NCBI GenBank assembly: GCA_028818225.1
Contig: JAPPOG010000051.1
Span: forward strand, 38,528 to 102,527
Length of the DNA: 64,000 bases
Direction of reading: 5' to 3'
From: Gammaproteobacteria bacterium
GTDB lineage: Bacteria > Pseudomonadota > Gammaproteobacteria > Pseudomonadales > Pseudohongiellaceae
Both the position numbers and the translations under genes were made by a program. Below the pieces are notes generated by a model. The model saw only the letters and a list, made by a program, of their open reading frames with translations. It was not told where the DNA came from and did no database searches. Below, in pieces: positions 25,822-34,776 of this stretch (the first letter of the stretch is position 1; every line of letters starts with the position of its first letter).

Positions 25822-27354
25822 ATGAATAAGTTTTCCAGAATAATGGTGTTAATTCTTATAACAACGTGTGTATGGAAATTATCGTATGCCGCCGAAACTG
25901 AATCGGATGAAGTTGTAGAAGTACCCGAGCCAACCTTATTCATTTCTGAGCACTCGAACCGCTTTAATGGTGAGCGCATCGACTATCAAGCCATCGCCGG
26001 CGAAACCTATATTCGGGATATCGAAGGCAAGCCTAAAGCCACAATCTTTACTTTCGCTTATACAAAAACGAATCTTGCTGAAGGCGAAGTTAGACCAGTT
26101 ACTTTTGTCTGGAATGGTGGACCTGGCTCTGCTTCCGTTTGGTTACACATGGGCAGCTACGGCCCGAAGCGAATAGTCGTGCCCTCAGATGGGGAACATG
26201 CCGGTTTGCCGCCCTACCCGGTTCTCGACGCACCGGAAACTATTCTGGATGTTACTGATTTGATTTTCATCGATCCGGTAGGCACGGGATTTTCCCGCGC
26301 TCTCGGCGACTATGAAGGCAAAGACTTCTGGGGACTGAATGAAGATGCCGAATCCATGGCCCTTTTTATTCAAACCTGGATCACCGAACAGGGCCGCTGG
26401 AATTCTCCAAAGTTTTTATTGGGCGAAAGCTTCGGTACAACCCGCGCTGCTGCAGTGGCAAGAATAATGGAAGGTGAAATGGATATTAGTCTGAACGGCA
26501 TTATGTTTGTGTCCCAGGCCCTCGACTATCAAGGATCCACTCCCTATGTAAGAGACAACATCGTTTCCCATATCACTTACGTGCCAACGATGGCGGCCAC
26601 TGCTCTCTACCATGGCCGGGTGCAGCCACCTCCAGAGAGTCAGGAAGTTTTTCTTCGCCAGGCCAGGGAATTCGCAGTGAATGAGTATCTACCGGCTTTG
26701 TTTAAGGGCAATAGCATTAACCAGGAAGAGTACCGAGCAGTACGAGATCGCCTGGCCTATTTCACCGGACTGAGCACAGACTATATTGACCGCGCCAACC
26801 TGCGCGTCCAGGGAACACGTTTCACCAAGGAACTATTGCGGGACCAGGGACTGGCTGTTGGCCGTTCCGATTCTCGTTATACCCAGGATCAGATTGATGA
26901 CCTGGCCACAGAAAATGAAAGAGACCCCGCTAGCGATGGAATATCCAGCGCTTATAAGGCGGCACTGATGTCTTATATGCGAGATGAACTCGGAGTAGCC
27001 TGGAATAGAACCTATCTTGCCCCAGCTGACCCTGATCTCAGTCCTAACTGGAATTGGCGAACAGTGCCAGATGGCTCTTTTTGGGAACCAGCTTATGTAA
27101 ACACTGCCCATAACTTATCTGAAGTTCTCAGGATAAATCCTTCCCTAAAAGTATTTGTCGCCTCAGGATACTTCGATATGACTACGCCGTTCTTCGATGC
27201 GGAATACACGCTAAATCGCCATGATATCAGGGCAGAACAAATTCAGTATGAGTACTATCAAGGCGGGCATATGATGTATGTTAATGAACCATCAAGACTG
27301 CTACTACTGGAAGATACTCGGGAGTTTATTCAAGCACAGCTTCCAGCTCGATAA
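25822..27354 (+). CDS. S10-family serine carboxypeptidase, exported
   Basis: The protein has 510 residues with a signal peptide (about 1-24). It is a peptidase family S10 (carboxypeptidase Y-like) enzyme, removing C-terminal residues in the periplasm. The oxyanion region is TFVWNGGPGSASVW, the nucleophile motif is LLGESFGTTRAAA (Ser near 203, GESFG instead of the more usual GESYG), the catalytic Asp is in ASGYFDMTTP (near 452), and the His is in YYQGGHMMYVN (near 482). All catalytic residues are present. GGGAT lies upstream of the ATG. It follows the creatininase homologue after 24 bases; together they suggest handling of amide or peptide compounds outside the cytoplasm. Confidence 0.92.
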   Translation: MNKFSRIMVLILITTCVWKLSYAAETESDEVVEVPEPTLFISEHSNRFNGERIDYQAIAGETYIRDIEGKPKATIFTFAYTKTNLAEGEVRPVTFVWNGGPGSASVWLHMGSYGPKRIVVPSDGEHAGLPPYPVLDAPETILDVTDLIFIDPVGTGFSRALGDYEGKDFWGLNEDAESMALFIQTWITEQGRWNSPKFLLGESFGTTRAAAVARIMEGEMDISLNGIMFVSQALDYQGSTPYVRDNIVSHITYVPTMAATALYHGRVQPPPESQEVFLRQAREFAVNEYLPALFKGNSINQEEYRAVRDRLAYFTGLSTDYIDRANLRVQGTRFTKELLRDQGLAVGRSDSRYTQDQIDDLATENERDPASDGISSAYKAALMSYMRDELGVAWNRTYLAPADPDLSPNWNWRTVPDGSFWEPAYVNTAHNLSEVLRINPSLKVFVASGYFDMTTPFFDAEYTLNRHDIRAEQIQYEYYQGGHMMYVNEPSRLLLLEDTREFIQAQLPAR

Positions 27355-27356
27355 GC

Positions 27357-27560
27357 TCAATCCAGGTCAAATACCTCGGCAATTTGAGTGGACTCTGATC
27401 CGGAATTCATCACTCGCACAAAACGCCAGGGACTATGCAGATAGGGAACGTCCCAATCAGTCGTAATAGCTTCATCGAGAAAACACGCCTCCCAATTTTG
27501 TTGATCGTTCCCAGATACTGCTGCTGCTTTTGTTGATGGGCCGCTTATAGGCAGAGTCAT
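27357..27560 (-). CDS. Possible 67-residue protein filling a gap
   Basis: The frame fits the space between the S10 stop (3 bases away) and the divergent gene at 27568 (7 bases away). Its composition, with WEACFLDEAITTDWDVPY and HSPWRFVRVMNSG, is protein-like and not a translation of a neighbouring frame, which supports coding. Against it, no ribosome site is seen before the ATG and no family is recognised. It could also be a degraded remnant of a longer gene. Confidence 0.3.
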   Translation of the reverse strand: MTLPISGPSTKAAAVSGNDQQNWEACFLDEAITTDWDVPYLHSPWRFVRVMNSGSESTQIAEVFDLD

Positions 27561-27567
27561 CTATTTC

Positions 27568-28308
27568 GTGGCCCTTACTGCGAATTTATTGCTGGTTTTC
27601 TGTACTGTCTTTGGACTGATTAAGTTTAGGCAAATTACCAGCAAATCCGTCAAAAAAGCCGTGCAGGAAATGCCTCCAATGGGAGAATCAGTCTGGAGTT
27701 ACACTAAACGGCTGAGGATTGGACAGCTATGGAATATGCTTACTCTCAGAGCAAGTTCAATGTCTGCTCTCACAGCCCGAATCTTTATGAATCGAGTGCG
27801 GCAGTTAGGTTATTCCTTACTCTATAGCCATCATGAATTTGAACGTCGAGTGATGGACAACAACATTAATGACACTCTCCGAGCTGAAACTAATTTTGAT
27901 GTCCCGGATTTTGTGCGCGACCCCTCTGACGCAGCTGATCAAGTAGTAGGACGTGCTGCGAAAATGGCAACAAAGCTTTGGATAAGTGAACCCGAAAATC
28001 CTGATGAAAGAGACGATTTAGAGGTATTGATAGCAGCTGGTCATATTTCGACATGCTTCAATATTATTGAACACCTCTGGGAATATCATCGCGATGAATC
28101 AGGGGAGTTAAAACAAAACGTTGTTCCTTTATTTGAACAAGCAAAAAAGGACTGGATCAAACTAAATGAAGACCCATTCTGGCTGCTAGATATGCGTGAG
28201 GCAATTGGAAAAGACCGGGGGATCATTGTTTTGGCATCATGCTCACAGCAGATAGCATACTTGAGTGAGCTCAACCTTCGATCGTCATGGTTGCTGCTCT
28301 ATTTTTAG
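27568..28308 (+). CDS. Unknown protein with N-terminal membrane anchor
   Basis: The 246-residue frame begins with GTG and a hydrophobic segment (LTANLLLVFCTVFGLI), followed by a basic stretch (KFRQITSKSVKKA). The rest is a mixed helical soluble domain (ERRVMDNNINDTLRAE, ADQVVGRAAKMATKLW, HISTCFNIIEHLWEYH). I recognise no family. The start codon lacks a clear ribosome site, and the true start could be a later Met such as that in QEMPPMGESVW. A bidirectional terminator follows at 28332. Cytoplasmic side of the inner membrane is the likely location. Confidence 0.65.
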   Translation: MALTANLLLVFCTVFGLIKFRQITSKSVKKAVQEMPPMGESVWSYTKRLRIGQLWNMLTLRASSMSALTARIFMNRVRQLGYSLLYSHHEFERRVMDNNINDTLRAETNFDVPDFVRDPSDAADQVVGRAAKMATKLWISEPENPDERDDLEVLIAAGHISTCFNIIEHLWEYHRDESGELKQNVVPLFEQAKKDWIKLNEDPFWLLDMREAIGKDRGIIVLASCSQQIAYLSELNLRSSWLLLYF

Positions 28309-28331
28309 AATTTCAGGCTATTTCAAAATAA

Positions 28332-28366
28332 AAAAGGCTCGCTGTTGCTAGGGAGCCTTTTGTTTA
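28332..28366. terminator. Bidirectional terminator between convergent genes
   Basis: AAAAGGCTC at 28332-28340 pairs with GAGCCTTTT at 28353-28361, with T-runs on both strands. It serves the plus-strand gene ending at 28308 and the minus-strand YceI gene ending at 28382. Confidence 0.9.
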
Positions 28367-28381
28367 AAAGATTTGTTTTAA

Positions 28382-28957
28382 TTATTGCATCGTCGCATAT
28401 ACATCAACGATAACCTGAACTTCATTTGGAACTTCGGCAGTATTGGCCCAGTAGCCTTGGCCAACACCAAATTGTAGTCGAAGAATTTCTACCTCGCTGG
28501 TTAAACGAAAGCAGACCTGGCCGTCACAGGTTTCGATGTTCAGGTCGAAAGGAAAAGTAATCGGGTGAGTCTGGTCACGAATGGTTAAAGTGCCATCTGA
28601 CTCGAAAGAAGTGACACCGGTTAAGCGACAGCTCTCTGCCTGAAACTTTGCAGTTGGCCAGGTATCGACATCAAATAATTCATAATCAAGCAAATAGTCC
28701 AGGACTTCTGGAGAATCCACATCGATGTCTTCAATATCAATAGTTACATCAAATTTGCAGCTACTGGGCCGCATTGGATCAATATCGAAATTAGCAACAA
28801 CGTTGGTAAAAGTACCCTCATAGGGATCGCTGCCATAGTTGTACTTGAATACAACGGTCGACATGGTCTGATCGAGTTTCCACATTGCAGCATGCACTGG
28901 CAATCCAACAACCAGCAAGGCAGTACCAATCAAGGCTCGATTCAAAAAAGTTCGCAT
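28382..28957 (-). CDS. YceI-family exported lipid-binding-like protein
   Basis: The protein has 191 residues with a signal peptide (1-23, ending VHAA). YceI proteins are small periplasmic lipocalin-like barrels that bind isoprenoid or fatty-acyl chains. The family pattern is visible: MWKLDQTMSTVVFKYNYG at the N-terminus, CKFDVTIDIEDIDVDSPEV, WPTAKFQAESCRLTG, and DGTLTIRDQTHPITFPFDL. It lies 24 bases downstream of the PQQ dehydrogenase gene and is probably cotranscribed, so a quinone or lipid-linked role is possible. Other YceI genes in the window are at 54353 and 58198. Confidence 0.92.
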   Translation of the reverse strand: MRTFLNRALIGTALLVVGLPVHAAMWKLDQTMSTVVFKYNYGSDPYEGTFTNVVANFDIDPMRPSSCKFDVTIDIEDIDVDSPEVLDYLLDYELFDVDTWPTAKFQAESCRLTGVTSFESDGTLTIRDQTHPITFPFDLNIETCDGQVCFRLTSEVEILRLQFGVGQGYWANTAEVPNEVQVIVDVYATMQ

Positions 28958-28980
28958 AATATAAGTTACTCCTGTTTAAG

Positions 28981-30921
28981 TTATGGCAGCGCGTAGGCAA
29001 CCAGTTCTGCAGGTTGACCACCACCACTGACAAACATAGCTATATATTGCTTGCCATCGTGCTCATAAGTGAATGGCAATCCGGATTGATTATTTGGCAA
29101 ATCAATCTCGGCTAAGATTTCTCCTGTTGCTTTATCAACAGCTCGAATAATTGGACTAGCGCCAGGCCCACCGGTTCCTTCTGCAACAAACAGCAATGAT
29201 TTCGTTACAAAAATACCAGCGCGGGTAGGCACGCCTGTACGACCGACATCGACACCCTCAAGCAGCGGATGATTCGCAATTCGATCTGGCGTATCAGCAT
29301 TTGCAATCATCCATAAATGGTCACCACTATTCATGTCGATTGCGGTAACACGACCATAAGGAGGTTTTACAATTTCCAGACCTTGAATTCGGGGAGTACG
29401 GGCGCCAAAGGCAGCGCTCATACCAATATCAGAATTCTCATCTTTCTCCAGTGCCATTACGTTTAATTGAGTACGTGAAGGCACATAAAGAATGCCTGTT
29501 TCCGGATCGATAGCAGCACCTTCCCAGTTCGCCCCACCAGTCGCCGAAGGCATATGTAAAACACCGCGGGTTCCATCAGCCGCATCGGCTAATGAAGGAG
29601 GTGAATAAACACTGGGCGCCAAGCGAAATCCCTCAATTGACTCCAATGCCAGTGCTCTCAATTCCGGAGTCCAGTCGATAATGTCAGCTTCAGTAAACCC
29701 CTGGCGATCAAACGGTGCCGGACGCGTAGGAATTGGTTGAGTGGGGGCATACCATTCTCCCGGAACATCTCCCGCGGGAACTGGCTCTTCCACTATTGGC
29801 CAGATCGGCTCGCCTGTTTCACGATCGAAGGTGTAAACCCATGCCTGTTTTGTGACTGACATTAATATCTTGCGACCGTTTGGCAGATCCGCTAATACAG
29901 AGGCGCCAGGTATATCCCAATCCCAGATATCATGATGAGTTAATTGATAGTGCCACTGTCTCTCACCGGTCTGGATATCCAGAGCAACTATTGAGTCAGA
30001 AAACAAGTTATCACCGGGACGATCTCCGCCATAGCGGTCCCCTGTCGCCGATTCGACAGGCAGGTATACATGTCCCAATTCTGGATCACCGGAGAGTGGC
30101 GCCCAGACACCGGCATTGCCGGTAAACTCAATGCCGCCATCTAACCAGGATTCGAAGCCGTATTCACCACGCTCTGGAATAGTTCGAAACGTCCAGAGTA
30201 GTTCACCGGTATGTGCATCGAAACCACGTATGTCGCCCTTTACGTTTGATTTGGAACGAGGTCGCATACCCACTCTATGGGCAGCGCCAACGACAATGAC
30301 GTCATTCATTACAAATGGCGCTGCAGAAAGTCCTATATCCGGATACGGGAAACGAGGATCATCGGCGTTGCGCAATCCTTCGAATAAATCAACGATGCCG
30401 TTGTTGCCAAAACTCGAGTCTGGTATTCCGGTATCAGCATCCAGTGAAACCATGTGGTAGCCGGGTGTGACATCGATAACCCGTTTTTTTTCACCATCAG
30501 TCCAGTAGGCAACACCCCTGCCAGCCCCTTTGCGCGGCGCTTCATCAAAGCGTTCACCTTCCTGAGGCCGCCAGAGCCAGAGAACTTGACCACTGGTAGC
30601 GTCTAAGGCCACCACATTGCGGGTAGCGCCGATATTGGCGTAAAGAACGCCATCGATCTCGATTGGAGTCGACGGGTTATTAAAATCAGTAGTTGGACCG
30701 AAGTTAGCAGTGGAAAATTGCCAGGCAATTTCCAGCGAGCCTACGTTTTCAGCATTGATTTGATCCAGGGGTGAATAGCGCTGGGCTAATTCATTGCCGT
30801 GATATTCCGGCCAATCGCCTTCGTAAACACTGGTTCCTGATTGGCTCAAGGCTATAGAACCAAACAACAGGGCTCCGATACTTACTGCTAGTGTCGAAAG
30901 CAATCGATTTGTAATTAGCAT
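28981..30921 (-). CDS. PQQ-dependent glucose dehydrogenase-like quinoprotein, exported
   Basis: The protein has about 646 residues with a signal peptide (about 1-25, ending SIALSQ). It is a soluble periplasmic quinoprotein propeller with glucose/quinate dehydrogenase-type blades, without membrane segments. Visible elements are DWPEYHGNELAQRYSPLDQI at the start, then HHDIWDWDIPG, a probable active-site region, and the YVPSRTQLN and LPFTYEHDGKQYIAMFVSGG blocks at the C-terminus. The frame opens at 30942, but ATG at 30921 has GGAGA seven bases upstream. Electrons would be passed to a cytochrome or quinone; no PQQ synthesis genes are in the window. Confidence 0.9.
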   Translation of the reverse strand: MLITNRLLSTLAVSIGALLFGSIALSQSGTSVYEGDWPEYHGNELAQRYSPLDQINAENVGSLEIAWQFSTANFGPTTDFNNPSTPIEIDGVLYANIGATRNVVALDATSGQVLWLWRPQEGERFDEAPRKGAGRGVAYWTDGEKKRVIDVTPGYHMVSLDADTGIPDSSFGNNGIVDLFEGLRNADDPRFPYPDIGLSAAPFVMNDVIVVGAAHRVGMRPRSKSNVKGDIRGFDAHTGELLWTFRTIPERGEYGFESWLDGGIEFTGNAGVWAPLSGDPELGHVYLPVESATGDRYGGDRPGDNLFSDSIVALDIQTGERQWHYQLTHHDIWDWDIPGASVLADLPNGRKILMSVTKQAWVYTFDRETGEPIWPIVEEPVPAGDVPGEWYAPTQPIPTRPAPFDRQGFTEADIIDWTPELRALALESIEGFRLAPSVYSPPSLADAADGTRGVLHMPSATGGANWEGAAIDPETGILYVPSRTQLNVMALEKDENSDIGMSAAFGARTPRIQGLEIVKPPYGRVTAIDMNSGDHLWMIANADTPDRIANHPLLEGVDVGRTGVPTRAGIFVTKSLLFVAEGTGGPGASPIIRAVDKATGEILAEIDLPNNQSGLPFTYEHDGKQYIAMFVSGGGQPAELVAYALP

Positions 30922-31331
30922 CTTGGATTCTCCAGAATTCATGTCTTACTACTAGAAAACCGCGAATTGGTCGTAAACCAGGCTGCAAATGCAGCAGTTC
31001 CGGTATCACCAATCGTGCTTCTAAGGCTTAAAAAAGCCCCTCTGACAGGGAGTGGCAGCATAAGCATTCTCCACCCTACAAGCAAGGTTTGGCGCGGCTT
31101 ATAGTGCCACAAATTGTATCAAAACTCCGCCAATCTGGGACAGCAAATCAACCTAATTAATCCGTTAAATCATCTGGAACTCAATCCCTTCAAGCGGCTA
31201 TTTATTACGCCGGTACTTCGATAGAGTGTTACTATCCACAATCTAAGAAAACTAATCTGAACACAGACTTAAGATTTGGCAGATTTTCGCCATTTATGCG
31301 AACCTGCCGCCAAAAGAAACAGGAGAAAACC
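30922..31331. other. 410-base divergent intergenic region
   Basis: The region separates two divergent PQQ-enzyme genes and must hold both promoters. On the minus strand a 42-codon frame (31061 to 30939, beginning MLMLPLPVRGAFLSL) precedes the 653-residue-frame start, but its residue pattern is not convincing. A short CCC/GGG hairpin follows an A-run near 31030. Nothing else is supported. Confidence 0.4.
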
Positions 31332-32513
31332 ATGCTTCGTCATTTACTAAAACTATTCAGTGCAGGCCTAATTGTAGTATTCGCATCGAATGCTCCTGCG
31401 CAGACCGATGGTGTTTACTACGCTGCTCATCACAATTATCGCGTTGTGGAAGTAGCCGAAGGATTTTTACAGCCCTGGTCTATGGCTTTCCTCCCCGGAG
31501 GTGACATGCTGGTAACAGAAAAGCCAGGGCGCTTGCGCATCGTTCGCGATGGCCAACTTCTGCCTGAAGCTGTGCCAGGACTGCCGGAAGTGCAATATGT
31601 TGGTCAGGGGGGCATGTTTGACGTGGTGCTTCACCCCAATTTTGAAGATAACCGCTGGGTCTATGTCAGTTATGCTAAACCCGTAGATGACACCTCGACG
31701 ACTGCGATTATTCGGGGTCGCTTTGAAAATGATCGACTGACTAATATCGTGGAAATCTTCGCGGCTCAAGCCGTGGGCTTTGGTCACTACGGCGGCAAGA
31801 TCGCTTTCGATCAGGATGGCTATCTCTACCTTTCGCTGGGTGATCGTCAGGCTCCATCACGAGGTGACTTAAGCGCCCACCCTGCTCAGGATACAACTAA
31901 CCACCAGGGAGTTATTGTTCGACTTAACGACGATGGCAGCGTCCCCGATGACAATCCCTTTGTTGGTCAAAGTGGCTACCTGCCAGAAATCTGGAGTTAT
32001 GGCCATCGAAGCCCCCAGGGTCTGGCCATTCATCCTTTGACTGGAGATCTTTGGGAAACTGAGCACGGCCCACAGGGCGGTGATGAACTCAACCGTATCG
32101 AACCAGGCAATAACTACGGCTGGCCTGTCGTTGGTTTTGGCGTGAATTACGGTTCTTCCGGTAGCCCAATTCATGAAGGTATCGGTGCAGAAGGCATGAC
32201 TGGACCAACCCAGGTTTGGGTTCCATCTATAGCTGCATCGGGCCTGATGATTTACACCGGCGACAAATTTCCAATGTGGCGCGGCAGTATTTTTTCCGGG
32301 GCACTGGCTGGTGAACAGCTCGCACGTCTGCACATGAGCGATGACTATCGCGACGTAATCGTGGAAGAAACGCTGGCCTATAACATGGGACGAATTCGAG
32401 ATGTCCGACAAGGACCAGATGGTTACATTTACCTGGCTATTTCGGATGGTAACGGTGGTGGTAGGGGTGACTTTGAAACCACTTCAATTTACCGCATGGA
32501 ACCAATCGACTAA
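31332..32513 (+). CDS. PQQ-dependent aldose sugar dehydrogenase (YliI/Asd-like)
   Basis: The protein has 393 residues with a signal peptide (about 1-24, ending APAQ). It is a soluble PQQ-dependent aldose dehydrogenase of the YliI/GDH-B family, a six-bladed propeller. Signature blocks are PWSMAFLPGGDMLVTEKPGR, GGMFDVVLHPNF, WSYGHRSPQGLAIHP with the catalytic-type His, TEHGPQGGDELNRIEPGNNY followed by GWP, and GSIFSGALAGEQLARL. The longer frame starts at 31296, but ATG at 31332 has AGGAG 7 bases upstream. A good terminator follows, so the gene is monocistronic. Confidence 0.93.
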   Translation: MLRHLLKLFSAGLIVVFASNAPAQTDGVYYAAHHNYRVVEVAEGFLQPWSMAFLPGGDMLVTEKPGRLRIVRDGQLLPEAVPGLPEVQYVGQGGMFDVVLHPNFEDNRWVYVSYAKPVDDTSTTAIIRGRFENDRLTNIVEIFAAQAVGFGHYGGKIAFDQDGYLYLSLGDRQAPSRGDLSAHPAQDTTNHQGVIVRLNDDGSVPDDNPFVGQSGYLPEIWSYGHRSPQGLAIHPLTGDLWETEHGPQGGDELNRIEPGNNYGWPVVGFGVNYGSSGSPIHEGIGAEGMTGPTQVWVPSIAASGLMIYTGDKFPMWRGSIFSGALAGEQLARLHMSDDYRDVIVEETLAYNMGRIRDVRQGPDGYIYLAISDGNGGGRGDFETTSIYRMEPID

Positions 32514-32534
32514 GCAAGCGATACGCTTAATAGC

Positions 32535-32566
32535 AAAAGGGGCTCTTCCAGCCCCTTTTCTTTTTC
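32535..32566 (+). terminator. Rho-independent terminator of sugar dehydrogenase
   Basis: AAAAGGGGCT (32535-32544) pairs with AGCCCCTTTT (32550-32559) with a 5-base loop, then CTTTTT. It begins 22 bases after the stop. Confidence 0.93.
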
Positions 32567-32746
32567 ATGGAAAACGAAAAACCCTTATCTACTCTCCCAC
32601 AACCACAGCATTGAATCGACCCTCGTGGTGTCCTTAATAGCTTCAGCCAAACGTCCAAACCATCGTGAGACATGGTCATTGACAAGTCGAATCCACTGGA
32701 CCTAGGCTAGGAATCAACTGCCTTGCCACCTGAAGGAGTCTGAGAC

Positions 32747-33076
32747 ATGGAACAATCCCTGAGCCCTTTCCAAAGCAAATTGGTTGCTGCAGAAGAATTA
32801 TTTTTTACCTGGTTACTGCGGGTAATAGCTGCGGCATTACTGGTAGGTTCGGCATGGATTGATGATGCCCCGCCCCTTAGCCTTGGCGCTGTTGTTATAG
32901 CCATTTACGTCTTATTACGAGCGCTAACAAATATCAACGTTTTCATTTCTGCAGCGCCATTTAAATCTAACATGAATAAAATATTGTTCGCGCTGGTAGC
33001 ATTAGTGTTACTAATGATGTCCTTTGCTACTGTTGTGATATTTACTGATCGGATTGCCAGCGCGGTAGCAGTATAA
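32747..33076 (+). CDS. Small three-helix inner-membrane protein
   Basis: This 109-residue protein has about three hydrophobic segments (LLRVIAAALLVGSAW, LGAVVIAIYVLLRAL, ILFALVALVLLMMSFATVVIF) and an N-terminal amphipathic start. AAGGAG lies 8 bases before the ATG, which supports translation; the antisense frames here are shadows. No family is recognised; the arrangement loosely recalls small YqhA- or PsiE-like proteins. It precedes the amidohydrolase gene by 44 bases, with no terminator between, and may be cotranscribed. Confidence 0.65.
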   Translation: MEQSLSPFQSKLVAAEELFFTWLLRVIAAALLVGSAWIDDAPPLSLGAVVIAIYVLLRALTNINVFISAAPFKSNMNKILFALVALVLLMMSFATVVIFTDRIASAVAV

Positions 33077-33120
33077 AAAGGGGCAATTGACTTTATATTC
33101 AGGCACAAAAAGGAAACATC

Positions 33121-34713
33121 GTGATTAAGTTTATTCCAGCAGTAGTTACAACATGCGTTGTGGCAATTTCGCTATCGGCTTATGGGCAGCAGCCCAATAT
33201 TGTATTACCCGGTGAGGAAGGAGCAGCGCGAGCTGTCCGCAATGGAATACCGATTCCAGCTCAGGCGCCAAATAGAAATCGCGGCAACGGTCCATTCGAT
33301 ACGCTGATAATAGAAAACGTGATGTTGATTGACGGAGAGGGTTCTCCACCCCGCGGACCGACGTCGATAGTTGTCGAAGGAGACAGGATTCGATCGATTG
33401 GTGCTTCACCGGACATGGCAAATGCCGAACGCATCAATGGCACAGGCATGTATGCCTTGCCAGGATTTATTGACTCACACACGCACATTGGCAATACCGG
33501 CCAGGGTCTTACCGGACCAATCACGCCTCCTGAGTATGTGTTCAAACTCTGGTTAGCCCATGGCATTACTACCATCAGGGAAGTAGGTTCCGGCATGGGC
33601 CTGGATTGGACTGTTGCCCACCGGGAGCGCAGTGATGCCGGAGAAATTACTGCACCGCGCATCGTTGTCCACTCGATGTTTCCTGGCGACTCAATTACGA
33701 CCGCCGATGCCGCCCGCGCATGGGTACAGGAAGTGCACCGTCGAGGAGCCCAGGGTGTAAAGCTACGGTATGCTACCGAGGCCGCAACACAGGCGATTTA
33801 TGACACTACCAGTGAACTGGGCATGGGGACATCCAATCATCATGATCAACGATCAGTTTACTCTGTGAATGTGCTAGATAGTGCCCGCATGGGATTGGAT
33901 AGCATGGAACATTGGTACGGATTGCCAGAATCTTTATTTACCGATCGCACCATTCAGGATTATCCCCCTGATTACAATTACTCTGATGAGCAATGGCGCT
34001 TTGGTCAGGCCGGTCGGCTCTGGCAACAGGCTGCCCCGCCCGGCAGTGATAAGTGGAATGAGGTTAGAGATGAATTAATCGAACTCAATTTTACTCTTTC
34101 CCCTACGTTTACCATCTACGAAGCGAATCGCGATGTCATGCGTGCCCGGGATGCTGAATGGCATGCCACTTACACACTGCCCGCATTACAGCAATTCTTT
34201 ATGCCTGATCCGCGGCTGCATGGGTCTTATCATTTCGACTGGACAACCGCAGATGAAGTTGCCTGGCGCGAAAACTTCAGGCTCTGGATGCAATTTGTAA
34301 ACGACTATAAGAATAATGGGGGGCGCGTGGTTGCCGGCTCAGATGCCGGATTTATTTTCAAACTTTTTGGCTTTGCTTACATCCGAGAATTGGAACTATT
34401 ACAGGAAGCCGGGTTCCACCCTCTTGAAGTTATTCAGGCAGCAACCTTAAATGGTGCCGAGTTGTTAGAGATGGAAAGTGAAATCGGTTCATTATTACCA
34501 GGTAAAAAAGCTGACATTGTTCTGGTGGAAGAAAACCCTGTCGCCAACTTTAAAGTTTTATATGGCACCGGCCATATGCAACTGGATAGGGATACTGGCG
34601 AATTAAATCGGGTTGGAGGCGTTGCATACACAATTAAGGACGGAATTGTATTCGATGCCAAAGAACTGCTGGAAGACGTTGCCAGCATGGTGCGTACTGC
34701 GAAAGATCAATAG
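33121..34713 (+). CDS. Exported amidohydrolase (metal-dependent, imidazolonepropionase-like)
   Basis: The protein has 530 residues with a signal peptide (about 1-22, ending SAYGQ). It is an amidohydrolase-superfamily enzyme with intact metal residues: DSHTHIGNTG (HxH), the bridging Lys in GVKLRYATEAA, His in GTSNHHDQRSV and MEHWYGL, and Asp in VVAGSDAGFIF. The C-terminal composite barrel ends with LLPGKKADIVLVEENPVAN and LNRVGGVAYTIKDGIVF. Related exported members hydrolyse dipeptides, cyclic imides or organophosphates; the substrate here is open. The start is GTG with AAGGA upstream. A terminator follows at 34729. Confidence 0.9.
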   Translation: MIKFIPAVVTTCVVAISLSAYGQQPNIVLPGEEGAARAVRNGIPIPAQAPNRNRGNGPFDTLIIENVMLIDGEGSPPRGPTSIVVEGDRIRSIGASPDMANAERINGTGMYALPGFIDSHTHIGNTGQGLTGPITPPEYVFKLWLAHGITTIREVGSGMGLDWTVAHRERSDAGEITAPRIVVHSMFPGDSITTADAARAWVQEVHRRGAQGVKLRYATEAATQAIYDTTSELGMGTSNHHDQRSVYSVNVLDSARMGLDSMEHWYGLPESLFTDRTIQDYPPDYNYSDEQWRFGQAGRLWQQAAPPGSDKWNEVRDELIELNFTLSPTFTIYEANRDVMRARDAEWHATYTLPALQQFFMPDPRLHGSYHFDWTTADEVAWRENFRLWMQFVNDYKNNGGRVVAGSDAGFIFKLFGFAYIRELELLQEAGFHPLEVIQAATLNGAELLEMESEIGSLLPGKKADIVLVEENPVANFKVLYGTGHMQLDRDTGELNRVGGVAYTIKDGIVFDAKELLEDVASMVRTAKDQ

Positions 34714-34728
34714 ATAAGAGCAAATAAT

Positions 34729-34764
34729 AAAGGAACCGGCGATTTCACTCCGGTTCCTTTTCTC
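34729..34764. terminator. Bidirectional terminator between convergent genes
   Basis: AAAGGAACCGG at 34729-34739 pairs with CCGGTTCCTTT at 34750-34760, with a 10-base loop and T-rich flanks on both strands. Confidence 0.9.
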
Positions 34765-34776
34765 AAACACTAAAAA

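Noticed and set aside
31869..32411. 180-codon minus-strand frame
   Set aside because: It is the antisense shadow of the PQQ sugar dehydrogenase, whose frame has clear motifs.
33261..33662. 133-codon minus-strand frame
   Set aside because: It lies wholly inside the amidohydrolase and is a shadow.
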